DNA of 64,000 nt from Streptomyces sp. NBC_00377 (lineage in GTDB: Bacteria; Actinomycetota; Actinomycetes; Streptomycetales; Streptomycetaceae), in the NCBI RefSeq assembly GCF_036075115.1, contig NZ_CP107958.1, forward strand, positions 2,604,001 to 2,668,000, read 5' to 3'. Shown piece by piece: positions 25,829-34,730 of the stretch (position 1 is its first letter; each line of letters starts with the position of its first letter). The notes under the pieces were generated by a model. That model saw only the letters and a program-made list of their open reading frames with translations. It did not search any database and was not told where the DNA came from. The position numbers and the translations under genes are program-made.

Positions 25829-27358
25829 TCAGTCGCAGCCGCAGCCGCTGCCCGTGGCCACCGGGAGCGGCGCGGGCACCCCGATCCTGGGCAGTCCGAG
25901 CAGGACGCCGGCCGGCTTGGCGGCCTTCTCGGCGGTGCGCTTCTCCCAGGCGTCGCCCGCGCGTGTGCGGCGCACGTCCTGCACGGGTCCCTCGGCCAGC
26001 AGATGGTGCGGCGCCGCGTACGTCACCTCGACGGTCACGACGTCGCCGGGGCGCACCTCCTGCTCCGGCTTGGTGAAGTGGACCAGCCGGTTGTCGGGGG
26101 CGCGGCCGGAGAGCCGGTGGGTGGCGCCGTCCTTGCGGCCCTCGCCCTCGGCCACCATCAGCTCCAGGGTGCGGCCGACCTGCTTCTTGTTCTCCGCCCA
26201 GGAGATCTCCTCCTGGAGGGCGACGAGACGCTCGTAGCGCGCCTGCACGACCTCCTTGGGGATCTGGTTCTCCATGGTCGCGGCCGGGGTTCCGGGGCGC
26301 TTGGAGTACTGGAAGGTGAACGCCTGCGCGAACCGGGCCTCGGCGACCGCGTGCAGGGTCTGCTCGAAGTCCTCCTCGGTCTCGCCGGGGAAGCCGACGA
26401 TGATGTCGGTGGTGATCGCCGCGTGCGGGATGGCGGCACGGACCTTCTCGATGATCCCGAGGTAACGCTCCTGCCGGTACGACCGGCGCATCGCCTTCAG
26501 GACGGTGTCCGAGCCGGACTGGAGGGGCATGTGCAGCTGCGGCATCACGTTGGGCGTCTCGGCCATGGCGGCGATGACGTCGTCGGTGAAGTCGCGCGGG
26601 TGCGGGGAGGTGAAGCGGACGCGCTCCAGGCCCTCGATCGCGCCGCACGCGCGGAGCAGCTTGCTGAAGGCCTCACGGTCGCCGATGTCGGAGCCGTAGG
26701 CGTTGACGTTCTGGCCGAGCAGGGTGATCTCGGAGACGCCCTCGGCGACCAGCGCCTCGATCTCGGCGAGGATGTCGCCGGTGCGGCGGTCCTTCTCCTT
26801 GCCACGCAGGGCCGGGACGATGCAGAAGGTGCAGGTGTTGTTACAGCCGACGGAGATCGACACCCACGCCGCGTAGGCGCTCTCGCGCCGCGTCGGCAGG
26901 GTGGAGGGGAAGGCCTCGAGCGACTCGGCGATCTCGACCTGGGCCTCTTCCTGCACACGCGCGCGTTCCAGCAGGACCGGGAGCTTGCCGATGTTGTGCG
27001 TACCGAAGACGACGTCCACCCAGGGCGCCTTCTTCACGATGGTGTCGCGGTCCTTCTGTGCAAGACAGCCGCCCACCGCGATCTGCATCCCGGGCCGGCT
27101 CGCCTTCCGCGGCGCGAGCCGGCCGAGGTTGCCGTAGAGCCGGTTGTCGGCGTTCTCACGGACCGCGCAGGTGTTGAACACGACGACGTCCGCGTCGCCG
27201 TCCGACCCCTCGGGTGCGCGCACGTACCCGGCCTCTTCGAGCAGCCCGGACAATCGCTCGGAGTCATGGACGTTCATCTGGCACCCATAGGTGCGGATCT
27301 CGTAGCTCTTGGGTGCTTGAACGTCCACTGCGAGGCTCCGGTCGCTGCTGCTGGTCAT
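25829..27358 (-). CDS. miaB: tRNA-2-methylthio-N6-dimethylallyladenosine synthase
   Basis: A 509-residue radical-SAM methylthiotransferase that adds the methylthio group to i6A37 made by MiaA. The N-terminal UPF0004 domain has its three cysteines (TYGCQMN, NTCAVRE, GGCLAQ); the radical-SAM CxxxCxxC motif is GCNNTCTFC; a TRAM RNA-binding domain ([13 protein letters not shown] ... [12 protein letters not shown]) follows. The tail ends in a cysteine-containing SGCGCD. ATG at 27358 gives a short Ser-rich start. Paralogous to rimO at the other end of the window. Confidence 0.96.
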   Translation of the reverse strand: MTSSSDRSLAVDVQAPKSYEIRTYGCQMNVHDSERLSGLLEEAGYVRAPEGSDGDADVVVFNTCAVRENADNRLYGNLGRLAPRKASRPGMQIAVGGCLAQKDRDTIVKKAPWVDVVFGTHNIGKLPVLLERARVQEEAQVEIAESLEAFPSTLPTRRESAYAAWVSISVGCNNTCTFCIVPALRGKEKDRRTGDILAEIEALVAEGVSEITLLGQNVNAYGSDIGDREAFSKLLRACGAIEGLERVRFTSPHPRDFTDDVIAAMAETPNVMPQLHMPLQSGSDTVLKAMRRSYRQERYLGIIEKVRAAIPHAAITTDIIVGFPGETEEDFEQTLHAVAEARFAQAFTFQYSKRPGTPAATMENQIPKEVVQARYERLVALQEEISWAENKKQVGRTLELMVAEGEGRKDGATHRLSGRAPDNRLVHFTKPEQEVRPGDVVTVEVTYAAPHHLLAEGPVQDVRRTRAGDAWEKRTAEKAAKPAGVLLGLPRIGVPAPLPVATGSGCGCD

Positions 27359-27498
27359 GGCTCAAGGGTAGGCGCTCCCCGGAGAGCGCCCGTCTGCCCT
27401 GTGCACGGCCGCCACTCCGCGGCCGGCGCGGCCCGGTCGCCGGCGTGTTCGGCCGGTCGAGGGCCGGGTCCGCGGCACCCTGCCTCCCGAGCCGGGCG

Positions 27499-28278
27499 TC
27501 AGGGGTCGATGAGGCCGGCGCGGATCGCGTAGCGGGTGAGCTCCAGACGGTCACGCATGCCCAGCTTCTGAAGGAGGTTGGCGCGGTGCCGTTCCACTGT
27601 CTTGGAGCTGATGAACAGCAGTGCGCCGATCTCCCGGGAGGTGTGCCCCTCGGCCACGAGCTTGAGGATCTCCTCCTCGCGCTCGGTGATGGGGCGCTCC
27701 GGCAGGCCGCCGACGTCCATACCCCGGTGCAGCCGGTCCAGGTAGGAGCGGACGAGGGCCCGCTCCGCTCCGGGGTAGATGAACGGCTCGTCCCGCACCA
27801 CGGCCCGGCACGCCTCGACCAGGTCGCGGTCGGCGACCGACTTCAGGACATAGCCGCCGGCCCCCGCCTTGAGGGCCTCGAAGAAGTACTGCTCGTTGTC
27901 GTACATCGTCAGGATGAGAATGCGCAGGGCCGGAAGGCGGCGGGACAGTTCACGGGCCGCCTGAAGCCCGGTCATTCTGGGCATGGCCACATCGAGGACG
28001 GCCAGGTCTATGTCTCCGGCCCGGGCGCGCTCCACCGCCTCGGCCCCGTCCCCGGCCTCGGCGACCACCGTCAGGTCGGGCTCGCCGTCCAGGATGAGCC
28101 GCACTCCCCGGCGGACGAGAGTGTGGTCGTCGGCGAGCAGGACGCGGGTCGGCGAGGACGCCGACGCCGGTGAGGCCGATGTGGCTGTCGTGCCTGGCGT
28201 GCGTGGTGTGGCTGGCGTGCCTCGCGTGGCTGGCGTGCCTGGCGTGCGTGGTGCGCCCGGTGCCGCGTCGTCCGCCAT
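27499..28278 (-). CDS. NarL/LuxR-family response regulator
   Basis: A 259-residue response regulator. After an unusual 43-residue Pro/Thr/Ala-rich leader comes the receiver domain (LLADDH, phospho-acceptor Asp96 in LAVLDVAMP, TMYDNE, KSVAD) and a LuxR-type HTH at the C-terminus (LPERPITEREEEILKLVAEG, TSREIGALLFISSKTVERHRANLLQKL). Its ATG overlaps the kinase stop as TGATG, so translation is coupled. The position matches S. coelicolor SCO5785, reported to affect development and antibiotic production. The leader is encoded by an 18-bp repeat. Confidence 0.93.
   Translation of the reverse strand: MADDAAPGAPRTPGTPATRGTPATPRTPGTTATSASPASASSPTRVLLADDHTLVRRGVRLILDGEPDLTVVAEAGDGAEAVERARAGDIDLAVLDVAMPRMTGLQAARELSRRLPALRILILTMYDNEQYFFEALKAGAGGYVLKSVADRDLVEACRAVVRDEPFIYPGAERALVRSYLDRLHRGMDVGGLPERPITEREEEILKLVAEGHTSREIGALLFISSKTVERHRANLLQKLGMRDRLELTRYAIRAGLIDP
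28190..28260. repeat. 18-bp repeats in the response regulator 5' end
   Basis: GTGGCTGGCGTGCCT-type units recur with an 18-bp step (about 28208-28243), with weaker copies either side. Read on the minus strand they give repeated GTPAT(R/P) hexapeptides in the leader of the response regulator, so this is an in-frame expandable tract. Confidence 0.7.
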
Positions 28279-29312
28279 CACCGGCCTCCGAGCGGAGCCG
28301 CGACGCCCGCCGGGCCGACGCCCGCAGCGGCGGCAGCGGCGGCGGCAACAGCGCCTTTGTCGGCGTCGGCGGCGGCCCGCAGGCGTACGTCCGTCCCGTG
28401 ACCGCCTTCGCCGTCCGCCCCCGACGACACCGTGAGGGTCGCGCCGATCAGCAGGGCCCGCTCCCTCATCCCCCGGATGCCTGCGCCCTCCCCGGCGGCC
28501 GGGCCCAGGCCGCCGCCGTTGTCCCGCACGAGGAGCTCGACGCCGTGGGCGACCGGGCGCAGGCTGAGTTCGGCACGGTCGGCGCCCGCGTGCCGGGCGG
28601 TGTTGGTGAGGGCTTCCTGGGCCACGCGGTAGAGCACGAGTTCCGTCTCCTCGGTCAGCGGGGGCAGGCCGGTGCGGAGGTCGGGGCGGACCGTCAGCCC
28701 ATGGGTGGTGAACTCGGCCGCGAGGGAGCGCAGCGCGCTGAGCAGTCCGAGCTCGTCGAGGACGCCGGGGCGCAGCCGCCGGGCGATTCGGCGGATCTCG
28801 TCGAGGCCGGCCCGGGTGGCCTCCTGCGCCTGGCCCAGTTCCTCGCACAGGTCCTGCGGAGCCCGGTCGGCGACGCCCTTGAGCTGGAGCAGCACGGCGG
28901 TGAGGGTCTGGCCGACCTCGTCATGGAGTTCACGGGCGATGCGGTGGCGCTCGCGTTCCTGGGCGGACAGCGCTCCGGCCGCACTGGCCGCCCGCTCGGC
29001 CTCCAGCCGGTCCAGCATGGCGTTGTACGTCGTGATCAGTTCGGCCGTCTCGACCGGTCCCGAGACCACGGCACGGGCTCCGGGGTGCAGCAGGTCGGCT
29101 TCGGCCATGGCCCGTCCCAGCCGCCCCAGCGGTGCCAGTCCCACCCGCAGAACGGCCGCGTTGACGGCCAGCAGCGCGGCAAGGCCCGCCACCACGACGA
29201 GCGCCTCGCCGGGCAGTATGGGCGTGGAGACGGTGACCGGGCCCAGCAGCAGTGCGGCCGCCACGACCAGACCGATGGCGTCGAGGACGAAGATCCGCCA
29301 GAACAACGACAT
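28278..29312 (-). CDS. NarL-type sensor histidine kinase
   Basis: A 344-residue kinase. Two N-terminal membrane helices (FVLDAIGLVVAAALLLGPV; LVVVAGLAALLAVNAAVL) are joined by only about ten residues, so there is almost no outside sensor domain. A HAMP-like linker leads to the HisKA_3 dimerisation helix with His130 in RELHDEVGQTLTAVLLQLKG. The ATPase domain has RVAQEALTNTARHA, VRDNGGG and GAGIRGMRERA. An alanine-rich tail follows. ATG at 29312 follows GGAGGAG. Coupled to the response regulator downstream; equivalent to SCO5784 by position. Signal probably in the membrane. Confidence 0.93.
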   Translation of the reverse strand: MSLFWRIFVLDAIGLVVAAALLLGPVTVSTPILPGEALVVVAGLAALLAVNAAVLRVGLAPLGRLGRAMAEADLLHPGARAVVSGPVETAELITTYNAMLDRLEAERAASAAGALSAQERERHRIARELHDEVGQTLTAVLLQLKGVADRAPQDLCEELGQAQEATRAGLDEIRRIARRLRPGVLDELGLLSALRSLAAEFTTHGLTVRPDLRTGLPPLTEETELVLYRVAQEALTNTARHAGADRAELSLRPVAHGVELLVRDNGGGLGPAAGEGAGIRGMRERALLIGATLTVSSGADGEGGHGTDVRLRAAADADKGAVAAAAAAAAGVGPAGVAAPLGGR

Positions 29313-29644
29313 GTGCGTGACTCCTCCCCCTCGCCGTTCTCGCCCGGCCGGTCTGGTTCGCGTGTCCCGTCCGCTCGGTCCGGCTGATGTTGCGCGCGTG
29401 GCTCGTGATGCGCGGCCGCTTGTCCATGACACTGCCGTGACCAGCCTCTCCGCCCACCGCCGGGCCCGTCCATCCGTCACGACACCCATGTCTTCACCGT
29501 ACGGGTGGATGGCAGCATGGCGGCTTTGGGCACTCGTTCCAGACGCCACAGGAACGACCGTCCCAGACGTCTTGGGGACGGCCGTTCCAGACGTCACGTG
29601 GACGACCGGCGAACGGCCGGCGACGACCAGCAAGGGGAAGAAAC
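29313..29644. other. Divergent spacer between the sensor kinase and the RCK_C gene
   Basis: 332 bases without a gene. The right half carries the three 24-bp palindromic repeats listed below. I cannot place promoter hexamers with confidence in either direction. Confidence 0.6.
29535..29606. repeat. Three tandem 24-bp palindromic repeats (candidate operator array)
   Basis: Units at 29535-29558, 29559-29582 and 29583-29606 each begin CGTYCCAGACG. The inner 20 bases of units 1 and 2 are inverted repeats whose arms covary: GTTCC...GGAAC in unit 1, GTCCC...GGGAC in unit 2; unit 3 has GTTCC...TGGAC. The array ends 38 bases before the RCK_C start codon. Confidence 0.8.
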
Positions 29645-30130
29645 GTGCCTGCTCCACGCCTCCGGACAACACCGCTGCCAGGTATCGGAGTCCAGTACGA
29701 CCTCGTGACGCGGGAGCAGCGCCATCTGTCCGTGGTCGCCCACCGCGACGGCGCCCGTACGGTCAATCTGTACCGGGCCGACGACCCCGACTCCTGCGCC
29801 CAGTCGCTGCGGCTGACCGGCGCCGAGGCGGGCTCGCTGATCGACGCGCTGATGCCCTCCCATCACAGCGCGAGCCTGCTCTACACCACGGACCTGGGGC
29901 TGGTGGCCGAGCGCGTCGAGGTGGCGGCCACCTCGCGCTGGAACGGTCGGCTGCTGGGCGACACCCGGATGCGCACGGAGACCGGCTCATCGATCGTCGC
30001 TGTGCTGCGGCGGGCCGAGGCGATCCCGTCCCCGGCGCCGGACTTCCGTCTCGCGGGCGGCGACACCCTCATCGTCATCGGCACCCGCGAGGGTGTGGAC
30101 GCGGCCGCGGCCATACTCGGGCGGGAGTGA
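29645..30130 (+). CDS. TrkA-C (RCK_C) domain regulatory subunit of a K+/H+ antiporter
   Basis: A 161-residue cytosolic protein. The first 85 residues form a small domain (PLPGIGVQYDLVTREQRHLSVVAHRDG, LYRADDPDSC) as in KhtT-like gating subunits, and the C-terminal RCK_C domain spans about residues 90-160 (SSIVAVLRRAEAIPSPAPDFRLAGGDTLIVIGTREGV). Such proteins gate the antiporter encoded by the next gene. In S. venezuelae a protein of this type (CpeA) is reported to bind cyclic di-AMP; by architecture this is its likely counterpart. GTG at 29645 follows AGGGGA. Four bases separate it from the antiporter gene. Confidence 0.88.
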   Translation: MPAPRLRTTPLPGIGVQYDLVTREQRHLSVVAHRDGARTVNLYRADDPDSCAQSLRLTGAEAGSLIDALMPSHHSASLLYTTDLGLVAERVEVAATSRWNGRLLGDTRMRTETGSSIVAVLRRAEAIPSPAPDFRLAGGDTLIVIGTREGVDAAAAILGRE

Positions 30131-30134
30131 TCGA

Positions 30135-31394
30135 GTGCACTCCGCAGTCCTGCTGATCGAGTTCGGTTCCATCATCCTGGGTCTCGGCCTGCTCGGCCGG
30201 TTCGCCGCCCGTTTCCGGTTCTCGCCGATCCCGCTCTATCTGCTGTCCGGTCTGGCCTTCGGCGAGGGCGGGTTGCTGCCGCTCGGCGCGAGCGAGGAGT
30301 TCGTGGCCACCGGCGCCGAGATCGGCGTCATCCTGTTGCTGCTGATGCTCGGCCTGGAGTACACGGCGAGCGATCTGGTCTCCAACCTCAAGGCCCACTA
30401 CCCGGCCGGTCTCGTCGACTGCGCCCTCAACGCCCTGCCGGGCGCGGCCGCCGCGCTGTTGCTGGGCTGGGGGCCGGTGGCGGCCGTGGTGCTGGCGGGC
30501 GTCACCTGGATCTCGTCGTCCGGGGTGATCGCCAAGGTGCTGGGCGATCTTGGCCGGGTCGGCAACCGGGAGACCCCGGTGATCCTCAGCGTGCTGGTCC
30601 TCGAGGACCTGGCCATGGCGGTCTACCTGCCCATCGTGACCGCCCTGGTGGCCGGGGTCGGGCTGGCCGCCGGCAGTGTGACGCTGGCGATCGCGCTGGG
30701 TGTTGCGGGGCTCGTCCTGTTCGCGGCGGTGCGCTACGGCCGCGTCATCTCCCGGTTCGTGTCGAGCGACGACCCGGAGAAGCTGCTCCTGGTCGTGCTG
30801 GGGCTGACGATCCTGGTCGCCGGTGTGGCACAGCAGCTCCAGGTGTCGGCGGCAGTGGGTGCGTTCCTCGTGGGCATCGCGCTGTCGGGTGAGGTCGCCG
30901 AGGGCGCGCACACCCTGCTGAGTCCGCTGCGGGACCTCTTCGCCGCTGTCTTCTTCGTCTTCTTCGGCCTTCACACGGACCCGGCGAGCATCCCTCCGGT
31001 CCTGCTGCCCGCCCTCGCGCTGGCGGTCGTCACCGCGGCGACGAAGATCGCCACCGGCTACTGGGCGGCCCGGCGGGCCGGGATCTCGCTCAAGGGGCGC
31101 TGGCGCGCGGGCGGTGCGCTGGTGGCCCGCGGGGAGTTCTCGATCGTCATTGCGGGACTGGCGGTCACCGCCGGGATCGAGCCGTCGCTCGGACCGCTGG
31201 CCACCGCGTACGTCCTGATCCTGGTCGTCCTGGGCCCGCTCACCGCCCGCTACACGGAGCCGGTGGCGACTTGGTGGGCGCGGCGCAGGACGCCCCAGGA
31301 ACCCGGCACGGCCGACGCCTCCGGAGTGACGGGAGCCCCCGGCCCGGCGGAACAGCAGTCCGAGGCCAGGCCGCCGGCACCGGTGCGCGACTGA
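30135..31394 (+). CDS. CPA2-family cation:proton antiporter
   Basis: A 419-residue integral membrane protein of the monovalent cation:proton antiporter 2 family, probably moving K+ out in exchange for H+. Roughly 12 hydrophobic segments are visible, with family landmarks LLMLGLEYTASDL, WISSSGVIAKVLGDLGR, VLVLEDLAMAVYLPI, AVGAFLVGIALS and ALVARGEFSIVIAGLA. The hydrophilic C-terminus is short (about 40 residues) with no RCK domain of its own, consistent with regulation by the separate upstream subunit. GTG at 30135 follows GGGAG. Closely spaced with that gene, so one operon. Confidence 0.92.
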   Translation: MHSAVLLIEFGSIILGLGLLGRFAARFRFSPIPLYLLSGLAFGEGGLLPLGASEEFVATGAEIGVILLLLMLGLEYTASDLVSNLKAHYPAGLVDCALNALPGAAAALLLGWGPVAAVVLAGVTWISSSGVIAKVLGDLGRVGNRETPVILSVLVLEDLAMAVYLPIVTALVAGVGLAAGSVTLAIALGVAGLVLFAAVRYGRVISRFVSSDDPEKLLLVVLGLTILVAGVAQQLQVSAAVGAFLVGIALSGEVAEGAHTLLSPLRDLFAAVFFVFFGLHTDPASIPPVLLPALALAVVTAATKIATGYWAARRAGISLKGRWRAGGALVARGEFSIVIAGLAVTAGIEPSLGPLATAYVLILVVLGPLTARYTEPVATWWARRRTPQEPGTADASGVTGAPGPAEQQSEARPPAPVRD

Positions 31395-31706
31395 GCAGCG
31401 GCGGGGGTCTGTTCGTACGCGCGGCCCCTGCGGACCCGGCGCCGGAACGCTCATGGCACCACCGGTGCGGAGGGCGGCGGGTACGGCCATGTCCGTCGAG
31501 GGCGGGGCCGGTGCACGAGGGGGCCTGGGCGGTAAGGCTCGGCGGTCGATTCGGTGCCTTTCCGGTGGCGTACGTCACACCGCAGGGTGCCGGGTTCCTG
31601 GAGTACTGACGCGACAGTCATGGCATGCTCATGGCTTGTTACCGGCCAGTAGGAATCAACCGTCAGGCCGGCCCCCCTCCTCCCACCCCCACCTCCAGGA
31701 CTGACC
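31395..31706. other. Spacer upstream of the 498-residue lipoprotein
   Basis: 312 bases with no gene I can support. Near the 3' end TCATGGC occurs at 31618 and again at 31629, an 11-bp direct repeat followed by TTGTTACCGGCCAGTAGG, which may be the promoter/operator of the lipoprotein gene. Confidence 0.5.
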
Positions 31707-33203
31707 TTGCGCAGACGCACGAGGCACCTCCGTGCCCTCATGCCCGCCTTAGCCGCATCCGCCCTCCTCCTCGCCGCGGGCTGTTCCTCCCCCTCCTCAC
31801 AGGCGGAGCCCTCTTCCGCCGCCGGCACCAAGGCGGGTGCGGAAACCGCCACCTCCGCGGCCGACCGCACGCTGACCGTGGCCGCCGCTCCCCCGGGCAG
31901 CACCGCGACCGCCGCCGCCCGTGCCGGCGCCTCCGACGGGAAGGCCCATCGGACGAAGCTCAGCGTCAGCTCGTACGACAGCCGGACCCGACGGGCCGTC
32001 ATCTCAGCCGGCGTTCCGTCCGACGGCTCTCATGGCTCCGACGACTCCAGCGACGACACGGGCGGAACGGGTTCCGACTCCCCGTCCTCCACACCCTCCT
32101 CGTCGGGCTCCGACTCGGCCCCGCCCGCGCCGAGCGCGTCGCGGGCGCCGCACCGGACCGCCGTCGGCGACGTCATCGCCAGCGCCCCCGCGCCCGGTGC
32201 GCCTGACGGGCTGCTCGCCGAGGTCACGAAGGTGATCGGCGAGACCGCCGAGGGCACCGAGGTGCAGACCGCGCCGGCCCGGCTCAACGACCTCCTCGGG
32301 GACGACACCGCGAAGGGCAGCGTGCCGGTCGACCCGGCCGCGTTCGACATCGACAAACTGCTGCCCCACGTCGACGTCTCCTGGTCGAAGACGACCGATA
32401 CGCACGTGGGCCCGGAAGGAGCGACCGTTCCGCTCGGCAGCCTGCGCCTCGATGTGCGAGCCGACCTGCCGACCGTCAAGAACGCCTCCGGGTCGGCGGC
32501 CGCCTCCGCCTCCGTCTCCGGCTTCGTGCAGGTAGCTCCGCAGGTGGACTTCCGATACGGGGGCGAGGGCGCCGGCGCCGCACCGGCCTCGGCATACCTG
32601 GGAGTGTCCGGCGACTGGACCTCCGGCTGGTCGCTCAAGGGCCGCGCGGGCGCCTCCGCCACCCCGGTACGGATCCCCTTCGCCACCCTGCACGCCGACC
32701 CGGTCCTCCAGGTCGGCCCGGTGCCCGTCGTGGTCAACCTGGACCTGACCTGCTACATCCAGATCAGCGGTGACGGCAGGATCACCGTCGACGTGGAGCA
32801 GAACGTCAAGGGCGACTTCACGGCGGGCGGCACCTTCGGCACGGGCCGGGGCTGGACCCCCGTCAGCTCCGCGGACATGAAAAGCACCCCGGTGCGCACC
32901 TCCGTCACCACCGCGGGCAGCGTCCAGGCGGCACTCGGCGCCCAGGCGACGGTCGGCCTGTACGGCACCGTCGGCGTCGTCGCCGACCTGGCGCCCTACG
33001 TCCGCGGCGAAGGCGCAGGCAAGGTCACCGGCACCGACACGGTGTTCGGCGCCGACGGTTCCTGGGCCGTGTACGGCGGTGTCGACCTGAGCGGCGCACT
33101 GCGGCTCCAGCTGTCGGTCTTCGGCACGCCCGTGTTCCAGCGGGACATCCCGCTGGGCGCGCTGCACCGCGAGTGGAAGCTGGCGGGCGGCGGCACCTCG
33201 TAA
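31707..33203 (+). CDS. Secreted lipoprotein of unknown function
   Basis: A 498-residue lipoprotein. A basic start and hydrophobic core lead to LLAAGC (lipid Cys at about residue 26). Residues 27-150 are Ser/Ala/Thr/Asp-rich and probably an unstructured spacer. From about 150 to the end there is a folded part with alternating beta-like strands: DIDKLLPHVDVSWSKTTD, SVSGFVQVAPQVDFRYG, GDWTSGWSLKGRAGASATP, and repeated Gly/Val strands to the end. I do not recognise the domain. TTG at 31707 has AGGA 6 bases before. Convergent with the MazG-like gene 15 bases away. Confidence 0.75.
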   Translation: MRRRTRHLRALMPALAASALLLAAGCSSPSSQAEPSSAAGTKAGAETATSAADRTLTVAAAPPGSTATAAARAGASDGKAHRTKLSVSSYDSRTRRAVISAGVPSDGSHGSDDSSDDTGGTGSDSPSSTPSSSGSDSAPPAPSASRAPHRTAVGDVIASAPAPGAPDGLLAEVTKVIGETAEGTEVQTAPARLNDLLGDDTAKGSVPVDPAAFDIDKLLPHVDVSWSKTTDTHVGPEGATVPLGSLRLDVRADLPTVKNASGSAAASASVSGFVQVAPQVDFRYGGEGAGAAPASAYLGVSGDWTSGWSLKGRAGASATPVRIPFATLHADPVLQVGPVPVVVNLDLTCYIQISGDGRITVDVEQNVKGDFTAGGTFGTGRGWTPVSSADMKSTPVRTSVTTAGSVQAALGAQATVGLYGTVGVVADLAPYVRGEGAGKVTGTDTVFGADGSWAVYGGVDLSGALRLQLSVFGTPVFQRDIPLGALHREWKLAGGGTS

Positions 33204-33218
33204 CCGGCCGCCCCGGCC

Positions 33219-33623
33219 TCAGGCGCCGTCGGCGGTCCATCCCTGGCGGCGCAGCACCGCGGACACGTCCGGCGCCTCGTAGTGCTCGCCCTTGAGGACC
33301 TTGCCGTCGGCACGGCGGGCGACCTGGCCGCCGGGGCCCAGCTTGGTCATGTTGGACCGGTGGATCTCGGCGAGCACCGCGTCGAGGTCCACCCCGTGCA
33401 CCAGAGCCGTGCCGTAGGCCACGTAGACGACATCGGCCAGCTCGTGCGCGAGCCGGTCCAGCGGGCCGCTCACCGACACCTCGGCGACCTCCGCGGCCTC
33501 CTCGGCGAGGAGCTCCCCGCGGTGCGCGGCCAGACGGGGCGACACCTCGGTCGGCGTACTGCGGACGTCGAGCCCGAAGGCGCGGTGGAACTCACGGACC
33601 AGCTCGGCGGGCGAGGAACTCAT
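33219..33623 (-). CDS. MazG-like nucleotide pyrophosphohydrolase
   Basis: A 134-residue all-alpha NTP pyrophosphatase. The metal-binding signature is visible as LLAEEAAEVAEVSV followed by LAHELADVVYVAYGTALVHGVDLD, the ExxE...ExxD pattern of MazG/HisE proteins. The C-terminal RSNMTKLGPGGQVARRADGKVLKGEHYEAPD is characteristic of the actinobacterial and phage subgroup. It likely removes aberrant or excess nucleotides; the substrate is unknown. ATG at 33623; divergent from the TAXI protein gene 99 bases away. Confidence 0.87.
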   Translation of the reverse strand: MSSSPAELVREFHRAFGLDVRSTPTEVSPRLAAHRGELLAEEAAEVAEVSVSGPLDRLAHELADVVYVAYGTALVHGVDLDAVLAEIHRSNMTKLGPGGQVARRADGKVLKGEHYEAPDVSAVLRRQGWTADGA

Positions 33624-33722
33624 GCACCGACTGTAACGACGGCCACCGACACCGCGGCCCCGGACCGGCCCCGTGAGCCCCGCCCTGGTCAGCACGGCGT
33701 CCCGGCTGGCAGGATCGCGTCC

Positions 33723-34721
33723 ATGTCGCAGTTGCTCTCCCGTATCGGCAGGCGCCGCGCCCTCCAGGGCACGGCCGTCGCCGTCGTCGTGACCGGGCTG
33801 CTGCTGTGGTGGCTGCGGCCGCTGGGCGAGGACCCGCCCAGCGGGTCGATCACCTTCAGCACGGGCACGACGAGCGGGGTCTACTACGAGTACGGCAGCC
33901 AGCTGCGCGACGCGCTCGCCAAGGACATGCCCGACCTGGACGTGAACCTGACGACCAGCAACGGGTCGCCGGAGAACGTCGAGCGCGTGGCGGCGGGCGA
34001 GGCCGACTTCACCATCGCCGCGGCCGACGCCGTGCAGACGTACGAATCGCAGCACCGCGGCGCGGCCTCCCGGCTGCGCGGGGTGGCCCGGCTGTACGAC
34101 GACTACGTCCAGCTCGTGGTGCCCCGCGACTCGGACATCCGCTCCATCGCGGACCTCCGTGGCAGGACCGTGGCGACGGGTCTGCCCCGCTCCGGTGTGC
34201 GGCTGATCGCCGAGCGGGTGCTCAGGGCGGCGGGCCTGGACCCGACGAAGGACATCAAGGCGGAATCGGAGGGCATCGACACCGGCCCCGCGAAACTGAA
34301 GCGGGGCGAGATCGACGCGTTCTTCTGGTCCGGCGGGGTGCCCACGGCGGGACTGGAGACCCTGGCCGACTCCTTCACCTTCCGGTTCGTGCCGATCAGC
34401 CCCGAACTCGTCGCCAAGATGCACGACCAGGACGACTCCACCGGGTTCTACCGGGCCGCGAACATGCCCGAGTCGGCCTACCCCACCATCCAGAACGGCT
34501 CGACCGTGGCGACGATCGCGGTGTCCAACCTGCTGGTGACCCGTACGGACATGGCCCCCCGGCTCACCGAGTGGCTGACCCGGACCGTGATCAAGAGCCG
34601 GGACGGCATCGGCGCGCATGTGCACTCGGCGCAACTGGTCGACCTTCGCACGGCCATCTACACCGACCCGCTGAAGCTGCACGAGGGCGCCCGGCGCTAC
34701 TACCGCTCCGTCAAGCCGTAG
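33723..34721 (+). CDS. TAXI-family TRAP transporter solute-binding protein
   Basis: A 332-residue membrane-anchored binding protein. A basic start and one hydrophobic segment (ALQGTAVAVVVTGLLLWWL, about residues 13-31) anchor it. The TAXI signature follows: FSTGTTSGVYYEYGSQLRDAL, TTSNGSPENVERVAAGEADFTIAAADAV, and FFWSGGVPTAGL. Members bind small acids such as glutamate and usually work with a TRAP permease, but none is encoded here. It sits beside gluK, convergent at 9 bases, so a sensing role with that kinase is conceivable but unproven. Confidence 0.87.
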   Translation: MSQLLSRIGRRRALQGTAVAVVVTGLLLWWLRPLGEDPPSGSITFSTGTTSGVYYEYGSQLRDALAKDMPDLDVNLTTSNGSPENVERVAAGEADFTIAAADAVQTYESQHRGAASRLRGVARLYDDYVQLVVPRDSDIRSIADLRGRTVATGLPRSGVRLIAERVLRAAGLDPTKDIKAESEGIDTGPAKLKRGEIDAFFWSGGVPTAGLETLADSFTFRFVPISPELVAKMHDQDDSTGFYRAANMPESAYPTIQNGSTVATIAVSNLLVTRTDMAPRLTEWLTRTVIKSRDGIGAHVHSAQLVDLRTAIYTDPLKLHEGARRYYRSVKP

Positions 34722-34730
34722 GAACGCCGG

